From the NCBI GenBank assembly GCA_002415135.1, contig DIBY01000025.1, positions 62,001 to 126,000 of the forward strand: a DNA stretch of 64,000 nucleotides, in the 5' to 3' direction. The notes under the pieces were generated by a model. That model did not search any database. It saw only the letters and a program-made list of their open reading frames with translations, and was not told where the DNA came from. The position numbers and the translations under genes are program-made. Shown in pieces: positions 14,947 to 24,643 of the stretch. The first letter of the stretch is position 1. Each line of letters opens with the position of its first letter. The stretch is from Flavobacteriales bacterium UBA5040. GTDB lineage: Bacteria; Bacteroidota; Bacteroidia; Flavobacteriales; Weeksellaceae.

Positions 14947-16407
14947 TTATTTCTTGATAAATTTGATGCTTTTATTTCCTTTTTCAGTTTTTACATTGAT
15001 GATGTACACTCCTTTTAATAATGAAGAAACATTAATTTCTTTCTGAGTTCCAGCTGCATTTCCTTGACGGGAAACTCTGCCAGAGAAATCGATAATTTCA
15101 TAAGAAACCTTAGCTTCAGGTGTAATAATTCTTAAAGATGAATCCACTTGTGTCGGCGTAATCTGCACATCAACTTTAGAAGCAGTTACATTACTTGTCG
15201 CTAATAACGGTTGGGTGTTTACGTAAGGATAACCGTCGTTAATCGCTGGATCGATAGACCAAACTCCTGTTGAAAGTCCACCGTTCATCGTCATTTTAAA
15301 AGCTTCAGTTTTCATATCTGCTGTTGCATGACCTGTAATATCCAAAGTTGCTGGCGTTCCTAAAAACCTTCCCACCGCATCATAAGGTGCATTGGTAGAA
15401 TCAAAGTGTGCATTTGCTACGGTAAGATTTCCAACTGAACCAACAAAACCTCCTGTATCAGTAACTAAAGTTACGGTACCGGTTGAATATACATTCTTGA
15501 AATTCCCTGTCGTTTGGGCAAATCCATAAAATCCACCTACTGTCTCTATTTCAGCGGTTACATTGGAACGGCTATAAGAATCTTCGATTTTATTTACGGT
15601 AGCTGGACCGAATGCAAAGGTTACAAATCCAGAAAAACCACCTACGATATATTGACCTGCTACCGTTCCTTCACAATAAGATTTTGATATTAGAGAATTG
15701 CTCCACGAAGTTCCGGCGAAACCACCGATCTGATTAACTCCTACCACGCTACCCGAAGCGGAACAGTTAGTTGCTTCTGACCCCGAAAGAACACCACCGG
15801 TAAATCCACCCACATTATAAGAAGTAAATACCAGATCAACGTTCTTCACGTGACAGTTGTCTGCTCTACTGTTCATCGCCATATTTCCGATAAACCAACC
15901 AGAAGTATCTTTACCATACATTTTAGAACCATCAAGAGTTAAGTTTTTAACAGTCGCCGTAATGAACTGTCCAAATAAACCCATCCAGTCACCACTAGCT
16001 CTGTCGATCTGAAGATTTGAGATCGTTTTAAAGTTACCGTCAAAATTACCTGAGAACGGGTTGGTGTTATTATAACCAATTGGATCCCACTGATGAGACT
16101 GAATATCTACATTCTGCATCAATTTGAAAGTTTTACCTACCATTTTATCTCCTTCCTTCACCAATTTCGCTAAACCTGCCAATTCTGCAGCAGTTGAAAT
16201 CTCAAAATTAGTATCAACTGTATTGTACCAACTGGTGTCTGCAAAATCTCTCCAGTTTGAACTCGGAAAAGCGGCAACGAAACCTGGTTTCAAAACTTCT
16301 TTAACCACAGCTCCCTGTGGAAGTTGATTTGGAGACTTAGCCTCCTGAGCGTTTAAAAATCCTACACTGGCAATTGCAATTGCCGCGATAGTAAATGTTC
16401 TTTTCAT
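14947..16407 (-). CDS. Secreted GLUG-repeat protein with T9SS sorting domain
   Basis: The signal peptide (1-20, ending FLNAQ) is followed by about 350 residues of GLUG-type repeats (units such as YNVGGFTGGV, NQIGGFAGTS, YIVGGFSGFV, ETVGGFYGFA and DTGGFVGSV), which stack as a beta-helix-like rod. The last 80 residues are a type A T9SS sorting domain (VSYEIIDFSGRVSRQG, LLKGVYIINVKTEKG, SIKFIKK), so it should cross the outer membrane by type IX secretion and be surface-anchored or released. GLUG proteins are often adhesin-like, but no catalytic site is visible and the role is unknown. It is monocistronic, with a 177-nt upstream gap carrying only a poor -7 match. Confidence 0.85.
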   Translation of the reverse strand: MKRTFTIAAIAIASVGFLNAQEAKSPNQLPQGAVVKEVLKPGFVAAFPSSNWRDFADTSWYNTVDTNFEISTAAELAGLAKLVKEGDKMVGKTFKLMQNVDIQSHQWDPIGYNNTNPFSGNFDGNFKTISNLQIDRASGDWMGLFGQFITATVKNLTLDGSKMYGKDTSGWFIGNMAMNSRADNCHVKNVDLVFTSYNVGGFTGGVLSGSEATNCSASGSVVGVNQIGGFAGTSWSNSLISKSYCEGTVAGQYIVGGFSGFVTFAFGPATVNKIEDSYSRSNVTAEIETVGGFYGFAQTTGNFKNVYSTGTVTLVTDTGGFVGSVGNLTVANAHFDSTNAPYDAVGRFLGTPATLDITGHATADMKTEAFKMTMNGGLSTGVWSIDPAINDGYPYVNTQPLLATSNVTASKVDVQITPTQVDSSLRIITPEAKVSYEIIDFSGRVSRQGNAAGTQKEINVSSLLKGVYIINVKTEKGNKSIKFIKK

Positions 16408-16579
16408 AATATACTTTTATCTAGATTTGACGCGGAAATACTAATTTTTCCGTAAAAAAAAAAGAATAATGAGGAAAATATGAACAAAGATTTACTAATT
16501 TACTTTAAATATCACTAATTACAAATCTACCAAATTAGTAGGGTATTCTAAACTAGTCGTATTAAATTACAGAAAGAAT

Positions 16580-16587
16580 TATCTTTG
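16580..16587 (+). promoter_or_regulatory. -7 element TATCTTTG of the cystathionine gene
   Basis: A TAnnTTTG match 39 nt before the ATG at 16627. It overlaps the start of the longer in-frame reading, supporting the shorter protein. Confidence 0.55.
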
Positions 16588-16626
16588 TACCTTTCTAAAT
16601 ATAATCATTCATTTAAATATCAGCAG

Positions 16627-17769
16627 ATGAACTTTAATACCAAAGTAATCCACGGTGGCCAACACCACGAATCAGCAACAGGCTCTGTAAATGTTCCTGT
16701 ATTTTTAACTTCAACATTCGCGCAAAAATCACCCGGAATTCATTCGGGTTACGAATATTCCCGTGCCGCAAACCCGACACGTCAAGCTTTAGAAGACAGT
16801 TTGGCTTCTATCGAAAACGGCGCGAGAGGATTGGCTTTCGGGTCAGGCCTGGCAGCCATCGACTGTGTTTTAAAACTATTGAATCCTGGTGATGAAATTA
16901 TTTCGGTAGATGATTTATATGGTGGCAGTTACAGAATGTTCACCAGATTATTTGAAAAATACCAATTGAAATTTACCTTCGTTAATTTTGATGATGTTTC
17001 AAAAATAGCGGATGTAATTACTGATAAAACAAAATTGATCTGGCTAGAAACACCGACCAATCCGTTAATGAAATTGGTCGATATCAAAGCCGTCACCGAT
17101 TTAGTAAAAGGAAAAGATATTTTAGTTGCAGTTGATAATACTTTTGCAACTCCTTATATTCAAAGACCCATCGATTTAGGTGCGGACATCGTGATGCATT
17201 CAGCGACCAAATATTTAGGCGGACATTCCGATGCGATCGCTGGTGCTTTAGTTGCAAACACTACAGAGCTTGGTGAGAAACTTCATTTTATTCAGTTTGC
17301 AAGTGGCGGAATTTTAGGTCCACACGATTCTTACTTAGTTTTACGAGGAATTAAAACATTGGCTTTAAGAATGCAAAGACATTCTCAAAACGGATTAGAG
17401 GTGGCAAAATATTTAGAAAGTCATCCTTCAGTTGATAAAGTTTTTTATCCAGGTTTAGAATCTCATCCACAATACGAACTGGCAAAAAGACAGATGAGAG
17501 AACCAGGAGGAATGGTATCTTTCACTTTTAAATCAGGAAAAAAAGAAGATTCAATTAAGTTTTTAGAACATTTAAAAGTCTTCACTTTGGCTGAATCTTT
17601 AGGTGGCGTCGAATCTTTGGCGAATCATCCCGCTTTGATGACGCACGCTTCTATTCCCGCAGAAAAACGCGCAGAACTTGGGATTACCGATGATTTAGTT
17701 CGTTTAAGTGTTGGGATTGAAGATCAAGAAGATCTGATCGCAGATTTAGAAAAAGCTTTTGGTAAATAA
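16627..17769 (+). CDS. Cystathionine gamma-synthase / gamma-lyase family enzyme
   Basis: A PLP enzyme of the trans-sulfuration family (380 residues). The PLP-binding lysine is K195 in MHSATKYLGGHSD, and the substrate/cofactor regions YSRAANPTRQALE, VDDLYGGSYRMF and WLETPTNPL are intact. The C-terminal SLGGVESLANHPALMTHASI is typical of both cystathionine gamma-synthase and gamma-lyase, which cannot be separated here by eye. It takes part in methionine/cysteine interconversion. The ATG at 16627 gives the family start NFNTKVIHGG. It is monocistronic, with its own -7 box and terminator. No SAM riboswitch was seen upstream. Confidence 0.93.
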   Translation: MNFNTKVIHGGQHHESATGSVNVPVFLTSTFAQKSPGIHSGYEYSRAANPTRQALEDSLASIENGARGLAFGSGLAAIDCVLKLLNPGDEIISVDDLYGGSYRMFTRLFEKYQLKFTFVNFDDVSKIADVITDKTKLIWLETPTNPLMKLVDIKAVTDLVKGKDILVAVDNTFATPYIQRPIDLGADIVMHSATKYLGGHSDAIAGALVANTTELGEKLHFIQFASGGILGPHDSYLVLRGIKTLALRMQRHSQNGLEVAKYLESHPSVDKVFYPGLESHPQYELAKRQMREPGGMVSFTFKSGKKEDSIKFLEHLKVFTLAESLGGVESLANHPALMTHASIPAEKRAELGITDDLVRLSVGIEDQEDLIADLEKAFGK

Positions 17770-17776
17770 AATAATT

Positions 17777-17810
17777 AACCTTCAAGTACCAAATACTTGG
17801 AGGTTTTTTT
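17777..17810 (+). terminator. Rho-independent terminator of the cystathionine gene
   Basis: AACCTTCAAGTA (17777-17788) pairs with TACTTGGAGGTT (17794-17805, one mismatch). A run of T extends to 17810. Confidence 0.85.
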
Positions 17811-17822
17811 ATACTTTTAAAG

Positions 17823-18335
17823 ATGACAGAATTTCAAAAATACATCCAAAGATATCTCGATTTAATTCCAAGTGAAAACTGGCTGGAAGAATTAAAAAAC
17901 TCCGGAGCTCAAACTTCAGAAATTTATGAAAAACTTTCTGAAGAACATTCCAATTTCGCTTATGCAGAAGAAAAATGGACTTTGAAAGAATTGCTACAAC
18001 ATCTCATCGATGCTGAACGGATTTTCATTTATCGCGCGCTAAGATTTTCCAGAAATGATCAAACGGAATTGGCTGGTTGGGATGAAGAATTATATGCGAA
18101 AGAGTATTTTCTGAATGATGTTTCTTTAAAAACTTTACTGGAAGAATTCGACTTTTTGAGGAAGTCAAATGTTCTTTTTTTCGGAAATTTAAAAGAAGAA
18201 ATTCTTTCCAGAGAAGGTGTTGCAAACGGCAATGAAATTTCTGTAGAAACGATTGGGAAATTAATTGTTGGTCATAATATCCATCATTTAAATATAATTA
18301 AAGAAAGATATTTGCCCAATCTTATTTTAAATTAA
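17823..18335 (+). CDS. DinB-family protein
   Basis: A four-helix-bundle DinB/YfiT-type protein of 170 residues. The metal-binding histidine pattern is visible: His in LKELLQHLIDAER, and the paired histidines in IVGHNIHHLNIIKER near the C-terminus. Family members are metal-dependent thiol-transferase-like or of unknown role. It starts 12 nt after the preceding terminator and is followed 11 nt later by the YchJ-like gene, so these two form an operon. A second DinB-family protein is at 44331-44801. Confidence 0.85.
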   Translation: MTEFQKYIQRYLDLIPSENWLEELKNSGAQTSEIYEKLSEEHSNFAYAEEKWTLKELLQHLIDAERIFIYRALRFSRNDQTELAGWDEELYAKEYFLNDVSLKTLLEEFDFLRKSNVLFFGNLKEEILSREGVANGNEISVETIGKLIVGHNIHHLNIIKERYLPNLILN

Positions 18336-18346
18336 ATACAAAAAAA

Positions 18347-18724
18347 ATGAACTGTCCCTGCTGTTCCGGAAAATCATACGATGAATGTTGCAAGCCTTTT
18401 CACCTCGGCCAACGACATGCTCCAACTGCTGAAACTTTAATGCGTTCAAGATTTTCTGCATTTGCAATTCCAAATGGCGATTATTTAATGGAAACTACTT
18501 TACCCACAAAGAGAAAACTTCACAATAAAGAAGATTTGCAGGAATGGGGAGAAATTAATCAATGGACCAAATTGGAAATTGTGCGAGCACCTTCGGCGAA
18601 CGAAGTAGAATTCAGAGCTTTTTATATTGGCGAAAAAGGAAATCCACAACTTCATCATGAACTTTCATTATTTCAAAAACTGAATGATCGCTGGTATTAT
18701 GTCTCCGGTGAATTTTTAGATTAG
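18347..18724 (+). CDS. YchJ-family protein with SEC-C zinc motif
   Basis: A 125-residue protein. Residues 3-15 hold the zinc-binding SEC-C-like motif CPCCSGKSYDECCKPF, and the rest is the YchJ NTF2-like domain (AETLMRSRFSAFAIPNGDYL, WYYVSGEFLD). The function is uncertain. It follows the DinB gene by 11 nt and is probably translated from the same mRNA. Confidence 0.88.
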   Translation: MNCPCCSGKSYDECCKPFHLGQRHAPTAETLMRSRFSAFAIPNGDYLMETTLPTKRKLHNKEDLQEWGEINQWTKLEIVRAPSANEVEFRAFYIGEKGNPQLHHELSLFQKLNDRWYYVSGEFLD

Positions 18725-18872
18725 ATTTTTAACAGTTAAATTCAAAAAAACTGATTGATAAACTGATCAAAAAAATATTTCCCTTTGCTAAGTGAAACGC
18801 CTTAGCGGACGTAATTTTAAAACGTTAATTATTTTAAACCTTTGCGTCATTGCGTTAAAAAAAAAGAATTTG
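18725..18872. other. Convergent intergenic gap with decayed repeat
   Basis: No gene is seen. It contains TTTGCGTCATTGCGTT (about 18842-18857), a form of the CTTTGCG-type sequence often scattered between Bacteroidota genes, and an AT-rich stretch. No clear terminator. Confidence 0.4.
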
Positions 18873-19121
18873 TTATTCGTTTGATCTTTCCTGCTTCTTT
18901 TTCTGTCTTAAAACGTAGAGGTATAAACTTTCCACTTTCGTTCTTGCCCAATCTGTTCTTCGCAAAAACTTCAACGACGAATTAATGCTCGGCTTTTCAG
19001 TGAAGCATCTGATATTAATCTGCTCGCCGAGTTTTTCAAAGCCGCCGTAATATTCTACCAATTCTTCTAAAATAGTATCAAGTCGTTTTCCGTGTAAAGG
19101 ATCTTTCGATTTTTGTTCCAT
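18873..19121 (-). CDS. VF530-family DNA-binding-like protein
   Basis: A small protein of the VF530 (DUF2132) family, whose fold resembles DNA-binding SAP-like helices. Family pattern: KDPLHGKRLDTILEELVEYY, then GGFEKLGEQINIRCF and PSINSSLKFLRRTDWARTKV. The longer in-frame start at 19157 adds 12 atypical residues; MEQKSKDPLHG at 19121 matches the family start better. It is divergent from sbcD and its role is not established. Confidence 0.85.
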   Translation of the reverse strand: MEQKSKDPLHGKRLDTILEELVEYYGGFEKLGEQINIRCFTEKPSINSSLKFLRRTDWARTKVESLYLYVLRQKKKQERSNE

Positions 19122-19251
19122 AATTATTGGTAAAAATAAGGATTTTACAGTTGACAATTTTTAAAATAACTCCTCAATATTTAAGTCAGAGAAATCAGGT
19201 TTAAATTCATTAAAACTTCAAGTACAAATTTCAAATCCTCTTTTTGTTTCT

Positions 19252-19259
19252 TACATTTG
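19252..19259 (+). promoter_or_regulatory. -7 element TACATTTG of sbcD, 4 nt from the start
   Basis: A TAnnTTTG match ending only 4 nt before the sbcD ATG (19264). If used, the transcript would be leaderless or nearly so. Confidence 0.5.
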
Positions 19260-19263
19260 AGAT

Positions 19264-20469
19264 ATGAAAATTCTGCATACCGCCGATTGGCATCTCGGTA
19301 AACGTTTGGACCGTTTTTCACGCTTAGAAGAACAAATTTTGGTGATGGACGAAATCGTTCAGATTGCCGATGAACAAAACGTTGATCTTATTTTGATCGC
19401 AGGAGATCTGTTCGATAATTTCAATCCGAGTGTGGAGGCGATTGAGCTTTTTTATAAAACTTTAAAAAGGTTGTCTTTAAATGGAAAACGTCCGGTCATT
19501 GCCATTTCTGGAAACCATGATTCTCCCAGTTTAATTGATGCTCCGGATCCTTTCGCACGCGAATGTGGAATTATTTTAATTGGTCATCCGAAGGCAAAAG
19601 TAACTCCGTTTGAATTGGACGATTTTAAAATTTCACATTCGGTGGAAGGTATGATTGAAATACAACTCAAAAACTACGATTTCCCTATTCGAATTGTACA
19701 TACTGCCTTTGCAAACGAAGTTCGATTAAAAGAATATTTTGGAGAAAATAAGGAAGACGCCCTCAATCAAATTTTAGCCGAAAACTGGAAAGATATTGCT
19801 GATGAATTCTGTGATGAAAAGGGCGTCAATATTCTGATGACTCATTTATATATGAATAAAAAAGGGGCGCCAATTCTGGAAGAACCTGACGGTGAAAAGC
19901 CGATCAAAATTGGAAATGCTGATTTGATCTATTCCGACATCATTCCGAAACAAATTCAATACACGGCGTTAGGACATTTACACGCTTTTCAAAATATTGG
20001 AACTAAGGAGAAACCTGTCATTTACTCTTCGTCGCCTTTGTGCTATAGTTTTAGTGAAGCCGGACAAACGAAATATGTTTCAATTATCGAAGCGAATCCT
20101 AATAAAGAGGTTACCTACGAAAAGATCGCCTTGAAAAACGGAAAAGCTTTGGTACGAAAAACTTTTGATGATGTTGAAAAAGCAATTGCATGGTTGACAG
20201 AAAACCAGAATACTTTAGTAGAACTCACTTTAGAAAGCGAAACGTATTTAAAAGCGGAAGAACGAAAACTGATTTATAACGCGCATCACGGAATTGTGCA
20301 TCTTATCCCAAAAGTTAAAAATCAAGAATTCAATCAAAATCAATTACACGAAATTAATCTCAATCAGGATATTCAAAGTTTGTTTAAAGATTATTTTAAA
20401 TCTAAAAGTAACGCTCAGGAACCCAATGAAGAGCTGCTCGATTTGTTTAATGAAATTTTAAATCCCTAA
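19264..20469 (+). CDS. sbcD: Exonuclease subunit SbcD (Mre11-like)
   Basis: The nuclease subunit of the SbcCD complex, which cuts DNA hairpins and protein-blocked ends. The metallophosphoesterase motifs are all present: TADWHLGKRLD (residues 6-16), IAGDLFDNF, ISGNHDSP, a histidine in VHTAFANE, and TALGHLHAF. The length (401 residues) is normal. The stop is 3 nt before the sbcC start codon, so the two subunits are translationally coupled. Substrates would include palindromes such as those found in this window. Confidence 0.95.
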   Translation: MKILHTADWHLGKRLDRFSRLEEQILVMDEIVQIADEQNVDLILIAGDLFDNFNPSVEAIELFYKTLKRLSLNGKRPVIAISGNHDSPSLIDAPDPFARECGIILIGHPKAKVTPFELDDFKISHSVEGMIEIQLKNYDFPIRIVHTAFANEVRLKEYFGENKEDALNQILAENWKDIADEFCDEKGVNILMTHLYMNKKGAPILEEPDGEKPIKIGNADLIYSDIIPKQIQYTALGHLHAFQNIGTKEKPVIYSSSPLCYSFSEAGQTKYVSIIEANPNKEVTYEKIALKNGKALVRKTFDDVEKAIAWLTENQNTLVELTLESETYLKAEERKLIYNAHHGIVHLIPKVKNQEFNQNQLHEINLNQDIQSLFKDYFKSKSNAQEPNEELLDLFNEILNP

Positions 20470-20472
20470 GAA

Positions 20473-23400
20473 ATGATTCCTATTCAATTGACTTTAGAAG
20501 GTTTGTATTCTTATCAGGAGCGCCAGACCATCGATTTCACCACATTGACAGATGCTGGCTTATTTGGAATTTTCGGTTCTGTGGGTTCAGGAAAATCTTC
20601 TATTTTGGAAGCGATCACTTTTGCGTTGTATGGCGAAACCGAACGTTTGAATTCGCGGGACAAACGTGCCTATAATATGATGAACCTGAAATCGAACAAG
20701 TCTTTTATCGCGTTTGATTTCATGAATTTCGAAAACAAAAAATTTCGGGCAACGCGCGAATTTAAACGTAATTCTAAAAATTTCGAAGATGTAAAAGCTC
20801 CACTTGTTACTTTCTACGAATGGAAAGATGAGAAATGGATTCCGCTCGAACGATCCAATACCGAAGAAATTATTGGGTTGAGTTACGCCAATTTCAAACG
20901 GACGATCATTATTCCGCAAGGTCAGTTTAAAGAATTCATCGAGCTTGGCGCTACGGAGCGAACCAATATGATGAAGGAAATTTTTGGTCTCCACCGTTTT
21001 GATCTGCAAAATAATGTTTCGACTTTAAATGCTAAAAACCGATCTGAACTCGATCACTTAGAAGGTCAGTTAAAAGGTTTTGAAGAAGTGACTGAAGAAC
21101 AGATCTTCGCTCAAACCGAAAAATTAAAAGCGGAGAAAGCACAATTTCATGAAGCTGAAATTAATTTTAAAAAAATTAATCAACATTATCAACAATTCAA
21201 AAATTTAAAATCAGACTTTGAAGTTCTCCAGCAGAAAAAAGAAGACTTTACAAAATTGTCGGAGAGAAAACCCATAATCGATACTGTGGAAGCAAGGACT
21301 GAATTATTTGATACAGTTTTTAGAATTTTCAATCCCATCGTTTCAGAGAAAAATAAACTCCAAAAAGAAATTGCTGCACAAAGGAAAGATAGGGAAAATC
21401 AACATCATCTTTTAAATGAAATTGAAAATGAGTTCAATACGATTAATGAACAGTTGAAAATTATATTACCAAAATTCGAAGCTTTAATTGAATCGAAAAT
21501 TCAGGAAAATGATTTGAGGTTGATTTTGCAGATGTTGCAGTTTTCTGAAGAGATAAAATTACTGAAAAGTCGTACTAAAGATGGTTCAGAAAAGGTAATA
21601 GAAGTTGAAGAAAAAATAAAAACACGTCAACAAAAAATTAAAGATCTTTCCGAAAAATCAGATTTACTGAAACCACAAAAATTAGATTCGAATCTTTTGG
21701 TTACTGTTGGAAACTGGTTTTCCGAAAACAAAAAATTAAAAGAAGCTGAACAAATTCAGCTCAAGAAAATTGAAGAATTAAATTTAAAAATCAGCGATAT
21801 TTCAACTGAATTGAAATGTTTTGAAATTAATATTGAAACTTTTAATGAAGATTATAAAACGAAGAACGATGTTTTAGAAATTCAAAAAAAGGAACTTACG
21901 GAAAAAAGAACTCATCTCGAAGTTCAACAAAAATTAGCTCATTTCTCCAATGATTTGCACGACGGCGAATCCTGTCCGCTTTGTGGCGCTTTGGAACATC
22001 CGAACATAGTGGCTTTTGAAGATGTTGAATTAGAACTCCATTCGATTTTAAAACAAATTGAAAATACGGAAAATCATCAGAAAGAACTTCAGAAGCAATT
22101 AACTGAAATTGAAAAAATTCTGTACCGTAAAAAAACTTTTGAAGACCAGTTAAAATCGGAAGAGGAAACATTCAATCAAGTAAAAATTCAACTTGAAAAT
22201 CATCAGCAGAATTTTAGCTGGCAAGAATTTAAAGCCGAAAACGAATCTGAATTTATACAAAAGCGCGAACAGTCTTTTACCCTGGAGAAGCAGCTTGAAG
22301 ACCTTAGTCAATTTGTTTCAAGTGAACAGAAAAACCTGGATAAAGAGCGAGAGCATTTGGATAAATACAACAAAGCTTTGGAAGAATTTAAACTGGACGA
22401 AGCACAAAAAGAAACCCAAATAAGATCCAATCTTTCTAATCTTAAAGTTTTAAAATGGACTCATTATCAGGAAAAACCGATAAAGGAAATTGATGATTCT
22501 TTGCAAGAATTATCGAAAGTCAATCTTGAAACAGAAAAGAATTACCAGCAATTAATCGCAAAAGAGAAAGAAATTTCCCCCAAATTAGCTGCTCAAAAAT
22601 CGAGCGTCGACCATCTAGAAAAGCGAATCATTGAATTAGAAAAGGAAATATTTGAAAATGAAAAAGGTTTAACAGAATCGTTATCAGGTCAAAATTTTAT
22701 TGATTTCAACGAGGTTGAACTAATTTTAGGTCAAGAAATTAACGTCGCAGAATCCAGAATTGAAATTCAAAAATTTAGAATTGAATTTGAAACTTCCAAA
22801 AATAGCATTGCTGAATTGACATTGAAGCTGAAAGATTTCTCTTTTGATGAAGAAGAATTCACGATCGTTGAAACTCAATTTCAAACTGCTGAAAAGGAAT
22901 TGAAATTAGCCAATGAAAGCGTCGTAAAAACCAATTCGGAAATAGAAAGATTGGAAAAAGAGTTTAGGAAAAAAGAAACTTTATTAAAGGAATTGGCAAA
23001 ACTTCAAAAAAGAGCAGACCATCTAAAAGTGATGTTTAATCTATTTAAAGCAGCGGGATTTGTGCAATTCGTGTCATCTATTTACTTGCGACAATTGTGT
23101 GACCACGCGAATGTTCGTTTTCATCGCATGACCAGAAATCAGCTAAGTTTGCAGCTGAATGAAAATAATGATTTTGAGATCATCGATTATCTGAATGAAG
23201 GAAAATGCCGGAGCGTAAAAACGCTTTCTGGTGGACAAGCGTTTCAAGTTTCACTAAGTTTGGCTTTGGCGCTCGCCGAAAGTGTACAATCGAATGCAAA
23301 AGCAACCAAGAACTTTTTCTTTATCGATGAAGGTTTTGGAACCCAGGATTTAGAATCGGTCAACGTGGTTTTTGAAACCTTAACCAATCTTCAAAAAGAG

Positions 23401-23514
23401 AATAGAATTGTGGGTATTATTTCCCATGTGGAAGAGTTGAAAGAGAAAATGCCGGTGTCATTAAATATTACGAAAGATGAAGAACGCGGAAGTTTGATTG
23501 AGGTAATGCAGTAA
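20473..23514 (+). CDS. sbcC: Exonuclease subunit SbcC (Rad50-like ATPase)
   Basis: The SMC-like ATPase of SbcCD. Walker A is GSVGSGKSSI (K41). About 800 residues of heptad-rich coiled coil are split by the zinc hook CPLC near residues 501-504 (GESCPLCGALEHP). The C-terminal half has the ABC signature TLSGGQAFQVSLSLA and Walker B FFFIDEGFGTQD. The total of 1013 residues is typical. It directly follows sbcD in an operon. Confidence 0.95.
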   Translation: MIPIQLTLEGLYSYQERQTIDFTTLTDAGLFGIFGSVGSGKSSILEAITFALYGETERLNSRDKRAYNMMNLKSNKSFIAFDFMNFENKKFRATREFKRNSKNFEDVKAPLVTFYEWKDEKWIPLERSNTEEIIGLSYANFKRTIIIPQGQFKEFIELGATERTNMMKEIFGLHRFDLQNNVSTLNAKNRSELDHLEGQLKGFEEVTEEQIFAQTEKLKAEKAQFHEAEINFKKINQHYQQFKNLKSDFEVLQQKKEDFTKLSERKPIIDTVEARTELFDTVFRIFNPIVSEKNKLQKEIAAQRKDRENQHHLLNEIENEFNTINEQLKIILPKFEALIESKIQENDLRLILQMLQFSEEIKLLKSRTKDGSEKVIEVEEKIKTRQQKIKDLSEKSDLLKPQKLDSNLLVTVGNWFSENKKLKEAEQIQLKKIEELNLKISDISTELKCFEINIETFNEDYKTKNDVLEIQKKELTEKRTHLEVQQKLAHFSNDLHDGESCPLCGALEHPNIVAFEDVELELHSILKQIENTENHQKELQKQLTEIEKILYRKKTFEDQLKSEEETFNQVKIQLENHQQNFSWQEFKAENESEFIQKREQSFTLEKQLEDLSQFVSSEQKNLDKEREHLDKYNKALEEFKLDEAQKETQIRSNLSNLKVLKWTHYQEKPIKEIDDSLQELSKVNLETEKNYQQLIAKEKEISPKLAAQKSSVDHLEKRIIELEKEIFENEKGLTESLSGQNFIDFNEVELILGQEINVAESRIEIQKFRIEFETSKNSIAELTLKLKDFSFDEEEFTIVETQFQTAEKELKLANESVVKTNSEIERLEKEFRKKETLLKELAKLQKRADHLKVMFNLFKAAGFVQFVSSIYLRQLCDHANVRFHRMTRNQLSLQLNENNDFEIIDYLNEGKCRSVKTLSGGQAFQVSLSLALALAESVQSNAKATKNFFFIDEGFGTQDLESVNVVFETLTNLQKENRIVGIISHVEELKEKMPVSLNITKDEERGSLIEVMQ

Positions 23515-23557
23515 ATTTCCTTCTCATTAAAATTAAAAAATCTACAAAAAATAATAC

Positions 23558-24106
23558 ATGGAAAAGATCATAGAAACTTTAAAATCCGGAGGAACAATCC
23601 TCTATCCGACCGACACGATCTGGGGAATCGGTTGCGATGCGACCAATATTGACGCCATCAATAAAATTTTCGAAATCAAAAATCGCGAGAAAAACAAGTC
23701 GATGATCATCTTGGTAGAATCTGCAAAACGCCTGGAGGACTTGGTTGATGTTCCCGAAATGGCGTGGGAAATTATGGATTTATCGGAAAAACCAGTGACT
23801 TTAATTTATGATAATCCGAAAGGTTTGCCGAAAGAAATACTGGCGGAAGACGGAAGTATTGGAATTCGATTGGTCGATGATTTATTTTTAAAGAAAATAA
23901 TCACCAAATTTAATAAGCCTTTGGTATCTACCTCAGCGAATTTTAGCGGAGAAAAATCTCCAATGAAATTTTCAGATATCTCTCAGGAAATTGTGGAGGC
24001 TGTAGATTTCGTAGCTGAAGAAAACCACGATAAAGTTTCGGAATATTCCGGGTCTTCTGTAATAAGAATCTGGAATGATGGACGAATTAAAGTTCTTCGG
24101 GAATAA
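23558..24106 (+). CDS. L-threonylcarbamoyladenylate synthase (Sua5/YciO/YrdC)
   Basis: Makes threonylcarbamoyl-AMP, the first step of the t6A modification of ANN-decoding tRNAs. At 182 residues it is the short TsaC-like form without the Sua5 C-terminal domain. The motifs are clear: GGTILYPTDTIWGIGCDA (KRSN-type pocket), KNREKNKSMIILV and VSTSANFSGEKSP. It lies 43 nt after sbcC on the same strand and could be read through from it. Confidence 0.92.
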   Translation: MEKIIETLKSGGTILYPTDTIWGIGCDATNIDAINKIFEIKNREKNKSMIILVESAKRLEDLVDVPEMAWEIMDLSEKPVTLIYDNPKGLPKEILAEDGSIGIRLVDDLFLKKIITKFNKPLVSTSANFSGEKSPMKFSDISQEIVEAVDFVAEENHDKVSEYSGSSVIRIWNDGRIKVLRE

Positions 24107-24181
24107 CTTGATTTTAGACCAGAAATCTATATCATTATCAAACTGAAATTGCTTTTTTGAAAAATTTAAAAAGGAATTGTT

Positions 24182-24640
24182 CTATTTCTTTTTAAATTCT
24201 CTTTCGTACAATAAAATCCAATCTTGCGGAGTTATTTTTTGACACAGCTCAGCGATTAATTCAAACGGAATATCTTCTGATTTTTTAAAACGAATGCATG
24301 ACTTCCCCATATCTAATTTTCGGGAGCAATATTTCGGATACTCTGCTACAAACCACTTGAGCAGATCAGGTTCGGCGTAAATCCCCATGTGATACAATGC
24401 GATAAAATTCTTCTGAGAAGCCAAATTAATAAAAGGCAAGGGAGTATTAGGCGTGCAATGATAACCAGCTGGATAAGTTTCCAAAGGAATACTCCAACCA
24501 ATCATTCCATAGCTGAGTTGCTCCTGAAAACCCAACGGCAAATTTTGTGAAATAGTTTCATACAATTTTCTAAAAGAAAGACTTCTTTCTTCAGGAACTT
24601 GATTAAGATAATCTTCAACAGAATTTGCCTCGATTTTCAT
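24182..24640 (-). CDS. DUF1801-domain protein
   Basis: A 152-residue protein with the DUF1801 (YdhG-like) fold: VEDYLNQVPEERSLSFRKLY at the start, then a Gly/Met-rich core SYGMIGWSIPLETYP, and MGKSCIRFKKSEDIPFELI near the end. The biochemical role is unknown. It lies 3 nt after the S9 peptidase stop on the same strand, so it is co-transcribed with it. Confidence 0.85.
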   Translation of the reverse strand: MKIEANSVEDYLNQVPEERSLSFRKLYETISQNLPLGFQEQLSYGMIGWSIPLETYPAGYHCTPNTPLPFINLASQKNFIALYHMGIYAEPDLLKWFVAEYPKYCSRKLDMGKSCIRFKKSEDIPFELIAELCQKITPQDWILLYEREFKKK

Positions 24641-24643
24641 CAG

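Noticed and set aside
16408..16626. Search for a SAM or other riboswitch upstream of the cystathionine gene
   Set aside because: The leader after the -7 box is only about 30 nt and shows no conserved aptamer pattern.
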